Positions 7,574 to 17,262 are shown, numbered from the stretch's first letter. The stretch is DNA of 40,147 nucleotides from Anderseniella sp. Alg231-50 (GCF_900149695.1 NZ_LT703003.1:2196773-2236919); one strand, 5' to 3'. Numbers and translations: made by a program. The notes: generated by a model not told the origin, from the sequence alone.

Positions 7574-9847
7574 ATGAACTCTACGAAAGTATTCTACGTT
7601 ATCAGCGATGCAATTCGGATCTCTGGCGGAGCCGAAAAGACCGCCTCGCTGTTGTTGCGACGATTGCGGGAACATTATGAGTTCGAGTGCGAAATGCTCT
7701 CCCGCCACCCAATCCCGCACGACGAGGTTCGCGATGGGACTCGCCTGCGCGGATTTCGTGACCTGGAAGAGTTGACCGAGATTACCCGGGCGGAAAAACC
7801 GGATATCATCATCGGCTCGCTGCACGATGCCGTGATGGCTTTCAAAGTCGGCGCCCGTTTTGGAGTTCCATGTATCCTGTCCATTCACGGCTATGAATAT
7901 ACGCCGCCAAATGAACAGGAGCGGTGTGCCTGGGCAATTCACCCGGGCTTTCGCCCTCTGCCACAGGCCGACATCGACTTTGTTCTTGAGACTGCGGATC
8001 ATGTTTTCACCTGTTCTGAATTCATGCAGCAGTTTCTGCACAACAGATCACAGGTGCAAAGTGACGTATTGCCAAACGCATGGGACGACCAGGAAGCCCT
8101 GATTCAAGAATCATCTGACCGCGACGGTCGGTTTATTACTGCCGTATGTGCCAGCCCCCACAAGGGAATCGAGATTTTTCTGGAGCTCGCACGTCGATTT
8201 CCGAACGAAGAGTTCATGCTGGCTGGCGCACCGGGAAACGAGTTTCCTCCTAAGATCATCGAAGATGCCGTGGCCTGCCAGAACGTTAAATTGCCGGGGC
8301 ACATGCGGCCGCGCGACTTCCTTGCGAGCAGCAAGCTCGTGCTCGTCCCATCTCAATGGCCGGAACCGTTTGGGCGCATAGCGGTCGAGGCGATGGCAAA
8401 CAGAATTCCAATTCTGGCAAGTCGAACAGGTGGCCTGTGCAAAATTATCGGTGACGGTCCCTCGGGGGTGGACGAATTCACAAGCATTGAAGTTTGGGAG
8501 CAAAGACTGCGCGACCAGCTGGACGGACAGACAATTGGTTCGAAACAGTTGGATTCAGCGGAATTGCGTGCCCGTGCCTTTCTGAAGGCTGAGCCAGCGC
8601 ACGTGGTTGCCAAGACAATAGAAACTCTGTGCGCGAAGTCAAAGCCGGCGCGTGACAAGAAAACCGTCGTTTTTGTTGGCGGGATTGACGGCAAAGAATC
8701 CAACACAATCGTCAATGGGGCCTGGGCGCGGGAACTAAATTCCCGCGGATACACCACAGATGCGAGCCTGGACACCGATCTGCCGGCCGACCACGTGATT
8801 TTGCATGACTATTCGAAAGATTTTGAAACCTTCGTGCCACCAGAAACCGGCCATTATATTGCCGTTCGAACTTCGGATTTTGGGCCGTACCCTCAGAACT
8901 GGGCAAGCAAGATCGAAGAAGAGTTTGATCAACTTTGGGTCTATACAGATTGGATAGCACAACAGGCGCAGGCAAGTGGCATAGATCCCGACCTCATTCG
9001 GGTCATTCCGCTTGGCGTTGATCCCGAGGCGTTTCGACCGGATGGCGCCAAGTCCCCCTACGTTCCACCCGATGACTTTACGTTTCTTTTCGTTGGGGGA
9101 GCCGTCCTGCGTAAGGGAATTGACACACTGATCAAGGCGTACCAGTCGACATTTTCGGGGTCTGACAAAGTATCCCTTGTGATAAAGGGAAATTCGCAAA
9201 ACCTCCACTATCAGGGCTTCAACGAAGTTGAAGAGATCTTGGGAGACAGCGACGTCAACGACCCACCAAACATTGTCCACATTGACGATCATCTTGATCG
9301 CGAGGACCTGGCGGCGATTTTCCGCAGTTGCGATGTCGGAGTGTTCCCGTATCGGGCAGAGGGTTTTGCCCTGCCGATTGCAGAGGCCATGGCGAGCGGA
9401 ACGCCGGCCATTGTTCCTAATTTCGGCGCTTGCTTGGATTTTTGTTCGCCTGAGACGTCTTTTTTCGTACCGGCGCGTCGAATAAAACTGCCATATGCGC
9501 GGACTTTCAGACTGGCCGCGGGTTTTGTGATGGAAGTGCAATCAGTCGATTTTTGCGAAATTGGGGTGAAAGATCTGGCGGCCAAAATGCGCGAAGTGTA
9601 CGACGCAGGCCGACCGGCGCTGGAAGAAAAGCGAGCCGCTGGGTTCAAGTTGGTGAAGGACCGCCTGCACTGGGCCAATTCCGTCGACCACATGGAGAAA
9701 TACATGCAAGAACTCAAAGGCACCGTGCCCCGTCGCCTGGTTGCCAAGCGCGATGCAATGGCGAGCAAGTACAAACGCGAGACTGCGTTGCGCGACCTGG
9801 TAACCAGTGCCGCGGTCACGCGCCTGCACAAGGACGAGACAATCTGA
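7574..9847 (+). CDS. Two-domain glycosyltransferase (GT4-GT4 fusion)
   Basis: The protein has about 757 residues with two consecutive GT-B glycosyltransferase units. The first runs from FYVISDAIRISGGAEKTA to the donor-site segment WPEPFGRIAVEAMANRIPIL. The second begins near TVVFVGGIDG and includes VIPLGVDPEAFRPDG, FLFVGGAVLRKGIDTLI and the donor-site motif FPYRAEGFALPIAEAMASGT. Both have the E-x7-E type signature of GT4 enzymes. The ATG at 7574 is preferred; an in-frame start upstream at 7508 adds an unlikely extension. No membrane span is seen. Such fusions usually add two sugars in succession to a repeat unit. It follows the kinase-like gene by about 95 bp. Confidence 0.85.
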   Translation: MNSTKVFYVISDAIRISGGAEKTASLLLRRLREHYEFECEMLSRHPIPHDEVRDGTRLRGFRDLEELTEITRAEKPDIIIGSLHDAVMAFKVGARFGVPCILSIHGYEYTPPNEQERCAWAIHPGFRPLPQADIDFVLETADHVFTCSEFMQQFLHNRSQVQSDVLPNAWDDQEALIQESSDRDGRFITAVCASPHKGIEIFLELARRFPNEEFMLAGAPGNEFPPKIIEDAVACQNVKLPGHMRPRDFLASSKLVLVPSQWPEPFGRIAVEAMANRIPILASRTGGLCKIIGDGPSGVDEFTSIEVWEQRLRDQLDGQTIGSKQLDSAELRARAFLKAEPAHVVAKTIETLCAKSKPARDKKTVVFVGGIDGKESNTIVNGAWARELNSRGYTTDASLDTDLPADHVILHDYSKDFETFVPPETGHYIAVRTSDFGPYPQNWASKIEEEFDQLWVYTDWIAQQAQASGIDPDLIRVIPLGVDPEAFRPDGAKSPYVPPDDFTFLFVGGAVLRKGIDTLIKAYQSTFSGSDKVSLVIKGNSQNLHYQGFNEVEEILGDSDVNDPPNIVHIDDHLDREDLAAIFRSCDVGVFPYRAEGFALPIAEAMASGTPAIVPNFGACLDFCSPETSFFVPARRIKLPYARTFRLAAGFVMEVQSVDFCEIGVKDLAAKMREVYDAGRPALEEKRAAGFKLVKDRLHWANSVDHMEKYMQELKGTVPRRLVAKRDAMASKYKRETALRDLVTSAAVTRLHKDETI

Positions 9848-9958
9848 CTTTGGCCGCATGCTTGCAGAAGTTGACGCCGCGCTCACCGATTGACCACTGT
9901 TAGACAGCGCGACGGCAACGGCAGTCAGCAGGCTTGGATTGCATTTTCGTGGACGTTG

Positions 9959-11618
9959 ATGATTGTCAAAAAAGGAAGTCAAAATTCTGATTGTGCCATC
10001 ATTCTTACGGTTCACAACCACATTGAAATGTTCGGGCTTCCCTGCCTGCAATCGTTACTGAAACATAGCGGTGGCGCCCGTATTTATGTTTACGACAATG
10101 AATCGACCGATCCCGAAGTTGAAAACCTCAGGAAACTTGCGGATAGCCGATCGGAAGTCGAATTTATCCGCATTGACGACCAGAAAACCTTCGGAGGTCT
10201 TACCGGAACCTGGAATGACGGAATACGCAGGGCGCGAGAACATGGCTTTGCCAAAGTAATTCTCGTGAATCACGATGTCATCGTTGACAACACCTGGGGG
10301 CAATTTCATCCAGGCCATTGAATCCGACTTTTGTATTTATAGCCCGTTGACGAACCGGCCGGGGGGAGGAAAACGGCAGTTGGCAACGGGCCCCAAGTTC
10401 AAAGGTCTGAGACGCACAAAGAGATTGCTGGGGTTCTGCATGGGCTTCACCCTGGGCAGGCCGGAGCTCAAGCTGTTTGATGACTGGCGGTTCTTCGATC
10501 CCGAACGTCCGTTCGGAAACAACGAATTTGATATTCAGGAGCGGATGAAAATGCGGTCAACCAAGGCCGCATTCTACATCGTGACGGATAGCTGGGTGTT
10601 CCATCACCTCAACATGGGGTGGAAGGACAGGCCCCGATATCTGGATCCACATAGCCCGGACAACAACATCCGGAACCCCGATTATTTAACGCAAGGTGAG
10701 AGGACTTCATCTATTAACTATGTAACTCGATTCGATGATAACAATATATTTCATAGTTTACACTTGGAATTCTTTTCGCTGGCTAATATAGATCCCTCAA
10801 ATTTAAAAATAAGCAATATATTTATCATAGAAGATAACATAGACAAGAATGACCCGTGTCAAAAATGGCGGCTATTTGTTTTTTATAGAATTTTCTGCCA
10901 AGCGATATACATCAGAGCGGTTGAATTTTACCGGATTGCCAATTCTGTACTGGTTAATACTTCTAATGGATACATTCATCATAAATTTATAGACTATCCT
11001 CCGAATGCGGAGTACATACGGCTGACCGAATTCATCAAGGAAAATACCGGTACCACGGTCCCCGAACAGGATTATGTTTTGCTCAACCAGCGCCCTGTGG
11101 GTAACCGGTATTTGATGGAGAAAAATTCCGGTCTACCTCTTCAAGAGTATTTATACAATTCACTCGGCAAACTCGGCATCCCTTTCAGATCCTGTGATTT
11201 TTCCACGATGACACCTAAAGACCAGGCGCAATTGTGCCGGGGCGCCAGGATATTCATCTCGGCCCACGGGGCGGGCTGCTCAAACATCATATTTACGCCC
11301 CTGCATTGCGGGGTGATAGAATACAACTTTAGAAAGCACTGGAACTGTGACCCAGTATGTGACCTACATTTTCACGGTATGCTGGCGGACCACGAAGAAT
11401 GCGACAGCGAATTGACCGTACGTCCTTACTTTCACAAGGCGGATTACCACAACCTATGTCGCCTGTTGGATAGACAGTACACGGAATTGGGGGTCGACCG
11501 CTATGACGGATACTCCAACAGAAACCCAATCAATCGTGAGTATCTGTTCGTGGACGGAGCTGAATTGTTAGTTGCTATCGAAAAAATATTCAATCATCGA
11601 ATTCCAAAAAAGATTTAG
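9959..11618 (+). pseudogene. GT2-GT61 fused glycosyltransferase, frameshifted
   Basis: Two overlapping frames join into one protein of about 553 residues if one G is removed from the GGGGG run at 10296-10300. The first frame (9959 to 10300) starts as a GT2 enzyme: CAIILTVHNHIEMF, IYVYDNESTDPE, TGTWNDGIRRA, VNHDVIV. The second frame continues it (NFIQAIESDF, FCMGFTLGRPELKLFDDWRF, WVFHHLNMGW). It then runs into a GT61/DUF563-like domain ending with ISAHGAGCSNIIFTPLHCGV and VIEYNF. The middle part, about 10690-11010, is markedly AT-rich. As written the gene makes only a 120-residue fragment. It could be phase variation, a recent mutation or a sequence error. Confidence 0.75.
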
Positions 11619-11877
11619 TATTTAAATACGAAGATACAGGAATACGTGAGTAATATATTGGCAAAAATATAAGTAAATTAGAATGGTTATTATATATCGC
11701 TCGACTGAGATTGCGTGACTTAGAACGAAATTTGAGACGGATAATTCGTGGAAGATTTTAAATCACGAACTCTAGGCACAGCGTGGCCTGCGGGGGTATA
11801 CCGCCCGTCAGATCAGTTGGATGACAGGCTTTGCCGATGCCGCGCGGCGAATACCCTTGATGGCGGGTTCAGCATCA
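11619..11877. other. AT-rich spacer, no gene seen
   Basis: The first part, to about 11750, is AT-rich like the preceding GT61 region. No coding pattern, RNA gene or clear terminator was recognised. Open frames over 11748-12050 on the plus strand look like shadows of the minus-strand transposase remnant. Confidence 0.5.
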
Positions 11878-12090
11878 TTACCGTTGGGCGCGTTTCTTCC
11901 GGATCACTGAGGCAAACATTGGACCAAATCGGTTCCACCAATATAGGAACGATTCATGGCTCGATTCGATTCCACGCTCATGCAACATGTCTTCGACATT
12001 ACGAGGTGAGAGTGGAAACCGGTCATAGAGCATCACCGCAAGAGGGATGATTTCGGGACTGGTTTTGAAACATCGAAATACACTGTGTTT
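11878..12090 (-). mobile_element. IS6-family transposase N-terminal remnant
   Basis: On the minus strand about 70 codons encode an IS6/IS26-type transposase N-terminus: FKTSPEIIPLAVMLYDRFPL, then NVEDMLHERGIESSHESF and YWWNRFGPMFASVIRKKR, before a TAA at 11880-11878. This is the helix-turn-helix region of these transposases. The DDE catalytic domain is absent and there is no good start codon just upstream. It is a decayed fragment marking past insertion activity between the glycan locus and the catabolic island. Confidence 0.85.
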
Positions 12091-12429
12091 GGTTACAGCG
12101 AGGCACTATAAAACTGCCCTGACGGTCTCAACCAGTTTTCCTCCGGCAGTGTCCGCTTGTTGCGACAAATGTTATCAAAGAAGTGGCATCAAACCGCGAC
12201 AGATCCGTCAGTTGTGATCTCCGGCCAGGTTACCCGAGGAGCGGCCCAACATTCTGTTCAAAACCGTGCCATACGATTCTACACGCTGATGAATCGGACA
12301 AAAGAAACCGTCTGCAAACGGCCTTGCCAGTTGCTGGTTGGCTGTCGAGCGGGTCAAAAGTTGCTTCTGCCCAGTTTGACCCGGCATCCGCAGCAAGCTC
12401 TTTTGCTGTTCCGGCATCCCCGCTTTGCG
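12091..12429. other. Unassigned stretch between gene remnants
   Basis: Open frames exist on both strands but none shows a recognisable family pattern, ribosome-binding site or consistent codon use. The minus-strand frame that continues from the amidohydrolase remnant reads PFADGFFCPIHQRVESYG and may be foreign sequence fused at a deletion point. I see no RNA gene here. Confidence 0.4.
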
Positions 12430-12576
12430 CCCGTCCGCAACTGCTGATGCTTCAGGAACAGAGCCGTTCATCGTGACGATTTTCTTGGCCGTATAAACCG
12501 TGTTTGAGCCGGTTTCAGCGTGGGATGCTGGAACGACAAGCAACATGAACAAAACTGCGACAGGTACTCTAAACAT
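12430..12576 (-). pseudogene. Amidohydrolase N-terminal remnant with signal peptide
   Basis: A minus-strand frame starting with an ATG at 12576 encodes a signal peptide (FRVPVAVLFMLLVVPASHAE), followed by NTVYTAKKIVTMNGSVPEAS and AVADGR. That is the typical start of periplasmic metal-dependent amidohydrolases (xVxxG/AKIxTM...AxAVxDGR). After about 49 residues family similarity ends and the remaining 70 codons look unrelated. The metal-binding barrel is missing, so this is a truncated gene. Confidence 0.65.
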
Positions 12577-12784
12577 CTACGTTTCTCCCGTTGGATCTCG
12601 TTTGTGTTATCAGTTGCTTGAGACAAACCGCAAAGTCAAAACCTTACCTGTGTTCGCAGACCTGTCAAAGCAGAAGTGCCACCGCTGTCCAGAGCCGACT
12701 CTGTCCTTCGTCGGTATTATTGGTACCGATTGTGGCCCAAATTAAGAGTGCACGACATCCACTGCTCTCATTGCGCCCCTAAAC

Positions 12785-13000
12785 ATGAGCCTGATTGCAC
12801 GCCGGGCTGCACTTGCCAACCTGTTCTTTAATGTCATTGGAGTACTGCTTTTCTTGCCTTTCATGGGAAGCTTTTCAGATTTCGTCACGAGCTTCGCGGG
12901 TGACGGTGACACAGCCGTGGCGACGGCGCATCTCTAGTTCAATGTCGGCGTCATAGGGTTTTTACGTCCAGGCACTGTAGCATCCAGGCTCGACCCCAGG
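12785..13000 (+). pseudogene. Na/Pi cotransporter family remnant
   Basis: The plus strand from 12785 reads ARRAALANLFFNVIGVLLFL and PFMGSFSDFVTSFAGDGDTA, close to a transmembrane repeat of NptA/PhoU-type Na/Pi cotransporters. It ends with VATAHL and a TAG at 12935-12937. In the same frame after the stop, FNVGVIGFL continues the expected family pattern (AHLLFN...). So this is an internal piece of a gene with a nonsense mutation and no ends. It is non-functional. Confidence 0.7.
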
Positions 13001-13139
13001 TTGGCCCGTCGATGGTCCGACAATTCTTCTGTGCTTAACTGGATGAGTAAACCACATTGTATAGAGCGCACACATCCGCGCAACACTCACGAGATTGCAG
13101 TTTTATCTGCTTGGCTTAGATCCGAAGCGGATAAGAGCG

Positions 13140-13312
13140 TTTCCCTGCTGATTTTGTAAGTTCGGCTGAAAGACGAATTTCTTTCCCTGTTCGCAATTTT
13201 AGAGAAATCGAACCTTAAGCGTCTGTTTTTAAGCGGTATTTTTAACTGTCAGATAACCGACGCCTTCTCATTTCGGCAATTTTCCCTGTATTTTCGCGTA
13301 TATCAGGGAAAA
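13140..13312. repeat. Three TTTCCCTG repeats with a 9-bp inverted repeat
   Basis: TTTCCCTG occurs at 13140-13147, 13182-13189 and 13281-13288, each followed by T-rich sequence. The last forms a perfect inverted repeat, TTTTCCCTG at 13280-13288 with CAGGGAAAA at 13304-13312, separated by 15 bases. No gene was recognised between 13001 and 13382. The hairpin could act as a terminator for the minus-strand operon that ends at 13383, but it lacks a clean T-run. The repeats may instead be debris of a mobile element. Confidence 0.5.
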
Positions 13313-13382
13313 TGGCGCCGGAGACCGCTTCGCGACAGACTGCCCACACCACCGCTCTATCGTTCAGGGAGCTGAGTCGCGG

Positions 13383-15494
13383 TCAACCCGACAGCTTGTT
13401 TCTCAAGACGTTTTCTAAAAGCTGCGAGACATTGTTATCGAAATTGTTCCAGGGCAGGCAGCCACAGAACGTAATTGAACCGACGGCAAAGACCGATCCG
13501 CCGCCTGGCACATCAAAATGAACGATGTCGGATCTAAGAGCGTCTTTTTCGGTTCCCCCGGTCAGGTTGGTAAGGTGGGTCAGCTGCTCTTCAGGCACAA
13601 GCATGAATTCATCATCACGAGTTATGGAACGTGCCAGCAAAACCGCGTTTTCCGGTGTGCCTAACCTGTAGTCGATATGGTCAAGTTCGAAGCCGGCTGC
13701 CCCTCCGCCGGAGTATCCGAAGTCGCCCAGGATATCATCTTTGATACCGTCGAATACCCATTCGAATTCGGGATCCGTACAAACCCGTTTATATGGATCA
13801 CCAACAAATTCGCCCTGAGCAGCAAAGCCAATTCCGACAAGTTCCTGCGGTGGACGGGCGTTTCTGCGCCACAATCCGCCATAGCCGCCATCGAATGCGT
13901 TGTAGTATTCGCCCGGCTCGGCTGCCCAGGCGCGGATGCCGTCTTCAGCCCGGCGAATTTCCAATATGCTGTCGTTCTCATTGTGCACCGCAATGCGCCA
14001 GTAAAACCCGTTTGCTCCGAGATACAGAAGATGGCCGCCACCGTCCCGGTAATCCTGCAGTGCATTCAGTGTCTGTGCCGTATGGTATTCGGGGTGCGAT
14101 CCGGTCGTCACCGCTTCATAGCCTTGGATTGCAGATACACCATCGCGATGCAGATCCTGGTCCGTCACAATGTCATATTCAATTCCCTTGGCGTGCAGCC
14201 AGCTAATCAAATGGCTGTCGGCCTGAAAGTGCCTGAGGCCTGAGCATGGTGTTGTTCCAAATGTAAGGAAACCGGGGCGCAGGTTAAACAGGGGGCGGTG
14301 ATGCGAAGCGTGGCAAATGCCGGCGCCGTCGGAATGATAGTTGTATGTCGACAAGCCATAGGACCGGTGATTTGCGGGGTTGTGTGGATAGGCACCCCAT
14401 GCGTCCATTCGATCCTGCCATTCGGGCGCATAGTCCGGCCGCGCGTGGTTGCCGTAAATGGTATAGGTAAAGGTCGATACCAGGACACAGAGTTTCGCAT
14501 TGGGTTTGCCACGGGGCCGTGTCACAAAAAACGGGATCGCGTCTTCGCTGCCGTCACAACTCAAACGCATTACATATATGCCGGACGGCATGTCTTCAGG
14601 TATCGTGAATGTGAAATCTGTGTCCCATTCGAAGTCATAGATATCATCGTCGTGGAAATGAATTGCTGCGTAATGTTCAGGCTTGTGGGTCCAGTTCATT
14701 TCGGAAGCATCCCAGGCGGAACTTGTCATGGCCCGTGCAGGATAATTCACAAGTTTCAGATCAGGCCCTGCAGAGGCAATGGCTTTCGTTGTCGGGATTT
14801 CCTTTGAGAAATCCCACGCTGCAACGGTTTTGCCATCAACGGAAAGCCAGGGTGCTTCGATCTTGCCGTTGAAATGGTCAATTGCCTTGTCATTCTCCAA
14901 CCGGGCGGCAATCACCGGAAATCCGGAAACTGAAAGATCGGCTGTGAGTGTGCCTTCGTATTGTGATGATTGCTGATCACCCCGTTCCAAAGATGTCAAC
15001 TGGACTATCGCCTCGTTGGAAGTAATCCTGACTCTAACCTTGGACCACTTCCGCAGTACCGGCTGCAGGTTCGAGATAATTTCCCGTTCGCCAAACCGCA
15101 ACACCAACAGTCCGGACGTTGACAGAGATACCGACAAATGCCCGACGCTCAGGACCGTTTGTTCGTGATCGCAGACAAGCGTTGGGTAAATCACGGCACC
15201 AAGAGAGATTTCATCATGTGCCGCCGCTGAAACTCTGGCGAGGCCAACGCCATAAGAACCCGGATAGAAGGGCTGATGGATTGATGGAAAGGTTGCCGGC
15301 GCGAAGTACTCAGAAGCATCCTGTTCCACAATTCCCTGGCCGGCGGGGTTGGGGTCCGCGCTGATCGATCTGGTGAGGCGCGCAGCGTATGGCAAGGAAG
15401 ATGCCGACGACACTTTGAAATTCACACTTTCGCCAGCACGTGCTTCCAGCCTGTCCACATATCCCAGCAGTGGCGGGTTCGGGTCTTGTCTCAT
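13383..15494 (-). CDS. N,N-dimethylformamidase large-subunit-like protein
   Basis: The protein has about 703 residues. The ATG overlaps the upstream DctM stop as ATGA, which fixes the start. It has an N-terminal beta-rich part (GYVDRLEARAGESVNFKVSS), a concanavalin-like middle, and a C-terminal domain typical of the dimethylformamidase beta (large) subunit. The segment TTGSHPEYHT (His467 and Glu469) matches the His-x-Glu iron ligands described for that enzyme, and a Tyr near residue 386 (TYNYHSDG) could be the third ligand. Dimethylformamidase hydrolyses an amide C-N bond. Its small subunit is not encoded in the window. Position last in a TRAP transporter operon suggests it hydrolyses the imported compound, which is not necessarily DMF. 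Confidence 0.8.
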   Translation of the reverse strand: MRQDPNPPLLGYVDRLEARAGESVNFKVSSASSLPYAARLTRSISADPNPAGQGIVEQDASEYFAPATFPSIHQPFYPGSYGVGLARVSAAAHDEISLGAVIYPTLVCDHEQTVLSVGHLSVSLSTSGLLVLRFGEREIISNLQPVLRKWSKVRVRITSNEAIVQLTSLERGDQQSSQYEGTLTADLSVSGFPVIAARLENDKAIDHFNGKIEAPWLSVDGKTVAAWDFSKEIPTTKAIASAGPDLKLVNYPARAMTSSAWDASEMNWTHKPEHYAAIHFHDDDIYDFEWDTDFTFTIPEDMPSGIYVMRLSCDGSEDAIPFFVTRPRGKPNAKLCVLVSTFTYTIYGNHARPDYAPEWQDRMDAWGAYPHNPANHRSYGLSTYNYHSDGAGICHASHHRPLFNLRPGFLTFGTTPCSGLRHFQADSHLISWLHAKGIEYDIVTDQDLHRDGVSAIQGYEAVTTGSHPEYHTAQTLNALQDYRDGGGHLLYLGANGFYWRIAVHNENDSILEIRRAEDGIRAWAAEPGEYYNAFDGGYGGLWRRNARPPQELVGIGFAAQGEFVGDPYKRVCTDPEFEWVFDGIKDDILGDFGYSGGGAAGFELDHIDYRLGTPENAVLLARSITRDDEFMLVPEEQLTHLTNLTGGTEKDALRSDIVHFDVPGGGSVFAVGSITFCGCLPWNNFDNNVSQLLENVLRNKLSG

Positions 15495-16783
15495 CGCAAC
15501 GGCCCATAGACGAGGTCTGGAAGGTATGTGACCCATTCGTTGAAGAATACCAGCAACAGGATCATCGCCACATAAGGAATGAGTAATGGCAGGACGCCGA
15601 CCGAGATGTCCTCAATTGTGATGTTGCTTATTCGAGCGGCAACGAACAGGTTTACACCTATAGGCGGCGTCAGGAAGCCAATTTCACAGGTCATTACCGT
15701 AAAGATACCGAATACAACCGGATCAATTCCAAGGCTTGTGGCCAATGGAAAGAAGACTGCGGTAAAAATGATGATCTGCGGAATGCTTTCCAGCCACATA
15801 CCGACAACGATATAGAACGCGCCTATCAAAAGCATCACTGCCCATGGATGGGCTGCCAGCCCCTGGAACAAGGCCAGCACCGCGGCGGGAATGTCGAAAA
15901 TCGTAACAAGCTGTCCAAATGCTTTTGTGGAGCCCAGGATAAACAGAACGGTACCGATCACTATCGCTGTGAACTTGAAGGCATGAAAAAGCTTGGCCCA
16001 GGTCAGACCTTTGTAGATGAACAGACCAACAAACAAACCATAGGCTACTGCTACTCCTGCTGCTTCGGACGGTGTGAAGATGCCGGCATAAATCCCGCCC
16101 AGTATAATAACCGGCGCCATGACTGCCCACTTGCCGTCCCACAGGGCCTCCAGAAGCGGGGTCCAGCGGAACTTTTCGCCGCTTCCACCGTAATCATTTC
16201 GCAGAGAGATCACGAACACGACAACCATCAACATCAGGCCCAACAGGATACCCGGCACAATGCCGGCGAGAAACAGCCGCGGGATCGAGACGTCGGTGAC
16301 CAGTGCGAAGATGATCAGGAGGTTCGATGGTGGTATCATTGAACCCAATGCACCGGCCGCAGCCGCTATCGCGCCGGCGAAGCGGGACCGATAGCCTTCT
16401 TCCTGCATGGCAGGAATTGTAATGGAACCAATGGCGGCAGTTGTCGCAGGTCCTGAGCCGGAAAGGGCAGCAAAAAACATACACGCCACCACGGTGACCA
16501 ATCCCAGTCCGCCCTTGTAAGCCCCGACGAGCTTCTGGGCGATGTTCACCAGCTTTTCAGACATCCCACCTTGTTCCATGAGCTGACCGGCAAGGATGAA
16601 CAATGGAATAGTGACCAACGGAAAAGGTTCAAATGCTGTCCATGCAGCTTGCGCCATCAGCGTCATCGGGATGTCCGCAATAATCAGACCCGCGACGGTT
16701 GCGATGCCTGCTGCGAATGGAATCGGGACGCCAATGGCCATCGTAAGAACGAAGACCATGGCCATGACAATCGGGCCATTCAT
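15491..16783 (-). CDS. dctM: TRAP transporter large permease (DctM)
   Basis: The 430-residue protein is very hydrophobic, with about a dozen membrane spans. DctM-family segments include VTIPLFILAGQLMEQGGMSE, FFAALSGSGPATTAAIGSI, GALGSMIPPSN, GIFTPSEAAGVAVAYGL and TPPIGVNLFVAA. It is the sodium-coupled transport subunit that works with DctP and DctQ for an organic acid or similar solute. The ATG at 16783 overlaps the DctQ stop (ATGA), and its own stop overlaps the next ATG. The three genes plus the DMFase-like gene therefore form one tightly coupled operon. Confidence 0.95.
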   Translation of the reverse strand: MNGPIVMAMVFVLTMAIGVPIPFAAGIATVAGLIIADIPMTLMAQAAWTAFEPFPLVTIPLFILAGQLMEQGGMSEKLVNIAQKLVGAYKGGLGLVTVVACMFFAALSGSGPATTAAIGSITIPAMQEEGYRSRFAGAIAAAAGALGSMIPPSNLLIIFALVTDVSIPRLFLAGIVPGILLGLMLMVVVFVISLRNDYGGSGEKFRWTPLLEALWDGKWAVMAPVIILGGIYAGIFTPSEAAGVAVAYGLFVGLFIYKGLTWAKLFHAFKFTAIVIGTVLFILGSTKAFGQLVTIFDIPAAVLALFQGLAAHPWAVMLLIGAFYIVVGMWLESIPQIIIFTAVFFPLATSLGIDPVVFGIFTVMTCEIGFLTPPIGVNLFVAARISNITIEDISVGVLPLLIPYVAMILLLVFFNEWVTYLPDLVYGPLR

Positions 16784-17262
16784 AGCGGCAGCTCCCTGAA
16801 TCCGTCCGCTCGCCACCGCCAGTAGACCTGCAGTATTCGAAACAGCATGAGGCAGAAGAGAGCCGGGATGAACATCTGAATCCAGCGCTGCTCGATGCCC
16901 AGTCCCGGTGTCTGGTAAGTCACCTTGAACAGCAATTGGGTGTATGTCGTTGTTTGCACGATCATGAAGATCACGAAGCCGACCCAAAGCAGGTCGGCCA
17001 GGACAATCGAGCAGATTTGCAGTGGGCGGGGAAGGCGGCTGACCAGCAAGGTGATACGGATATGCGCCCGGTCCCTCACCGCCATGGTCGCGCCGAGGTA
17101 AACGGCAAAAATCATCCCGTAAACGGCAGTTTCTTCTGCCCAGGCAGACGCTGAATGGAATACGAAGCGCTGTACGACCTGAAGCAGTACCGATCCAACG
17201 ACCACACTCAAAAAGAATGTGCACAAGACCTCTTCAAAATAGCGGTCGAGCTTGGACAGCAT
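16780..17262 (-). CDS. dctQ: TRAP transporter small permease (DctQ)
   Basis: The 160-residue protein has four predicted membrane helices and the DctQ signature AWAEETAVYGMIFAVYLGAT followed by RDRAHIRITLLVSRLP. It stabilises the large permease in the inner membrane. The start at 17262 is chosen because AGGAGG lies 5 bases upstream on the minus strand; a longer in-frame start at 17328 has no such site. It is followed directly by DctM with a four-base overlap and lies 84 bp after the DctP gene. Confidence 0.93.
   Translation of the reverse strand: MLSKLDRYFEEVLCTFFLSVVVGSVLLQVVQRFVFHSASAWAEETAVYGMIFAVYLGATMAVRDRAHIRITLLVSRLPRPLQICSIVLADLLWVGFVIFMIVQTTTYTQLLFKVTYQTPGLGIEQRWIQMFIPALFCLMLFRILQVYWRWRADGFRELPL

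Noticed and set aside
13280-13312. CRISPR-like repeat array
   Set aside because: Only three 8-base repeats with unequal spacing occur, with no uniform spacers and no cas genes.
15495-15536. Longer start of the DMFase-like gene
   Set aside because: It would run back into dctM coding sequence; the ATGA overlap at 15494-15491 is the standard coupled arrangement.
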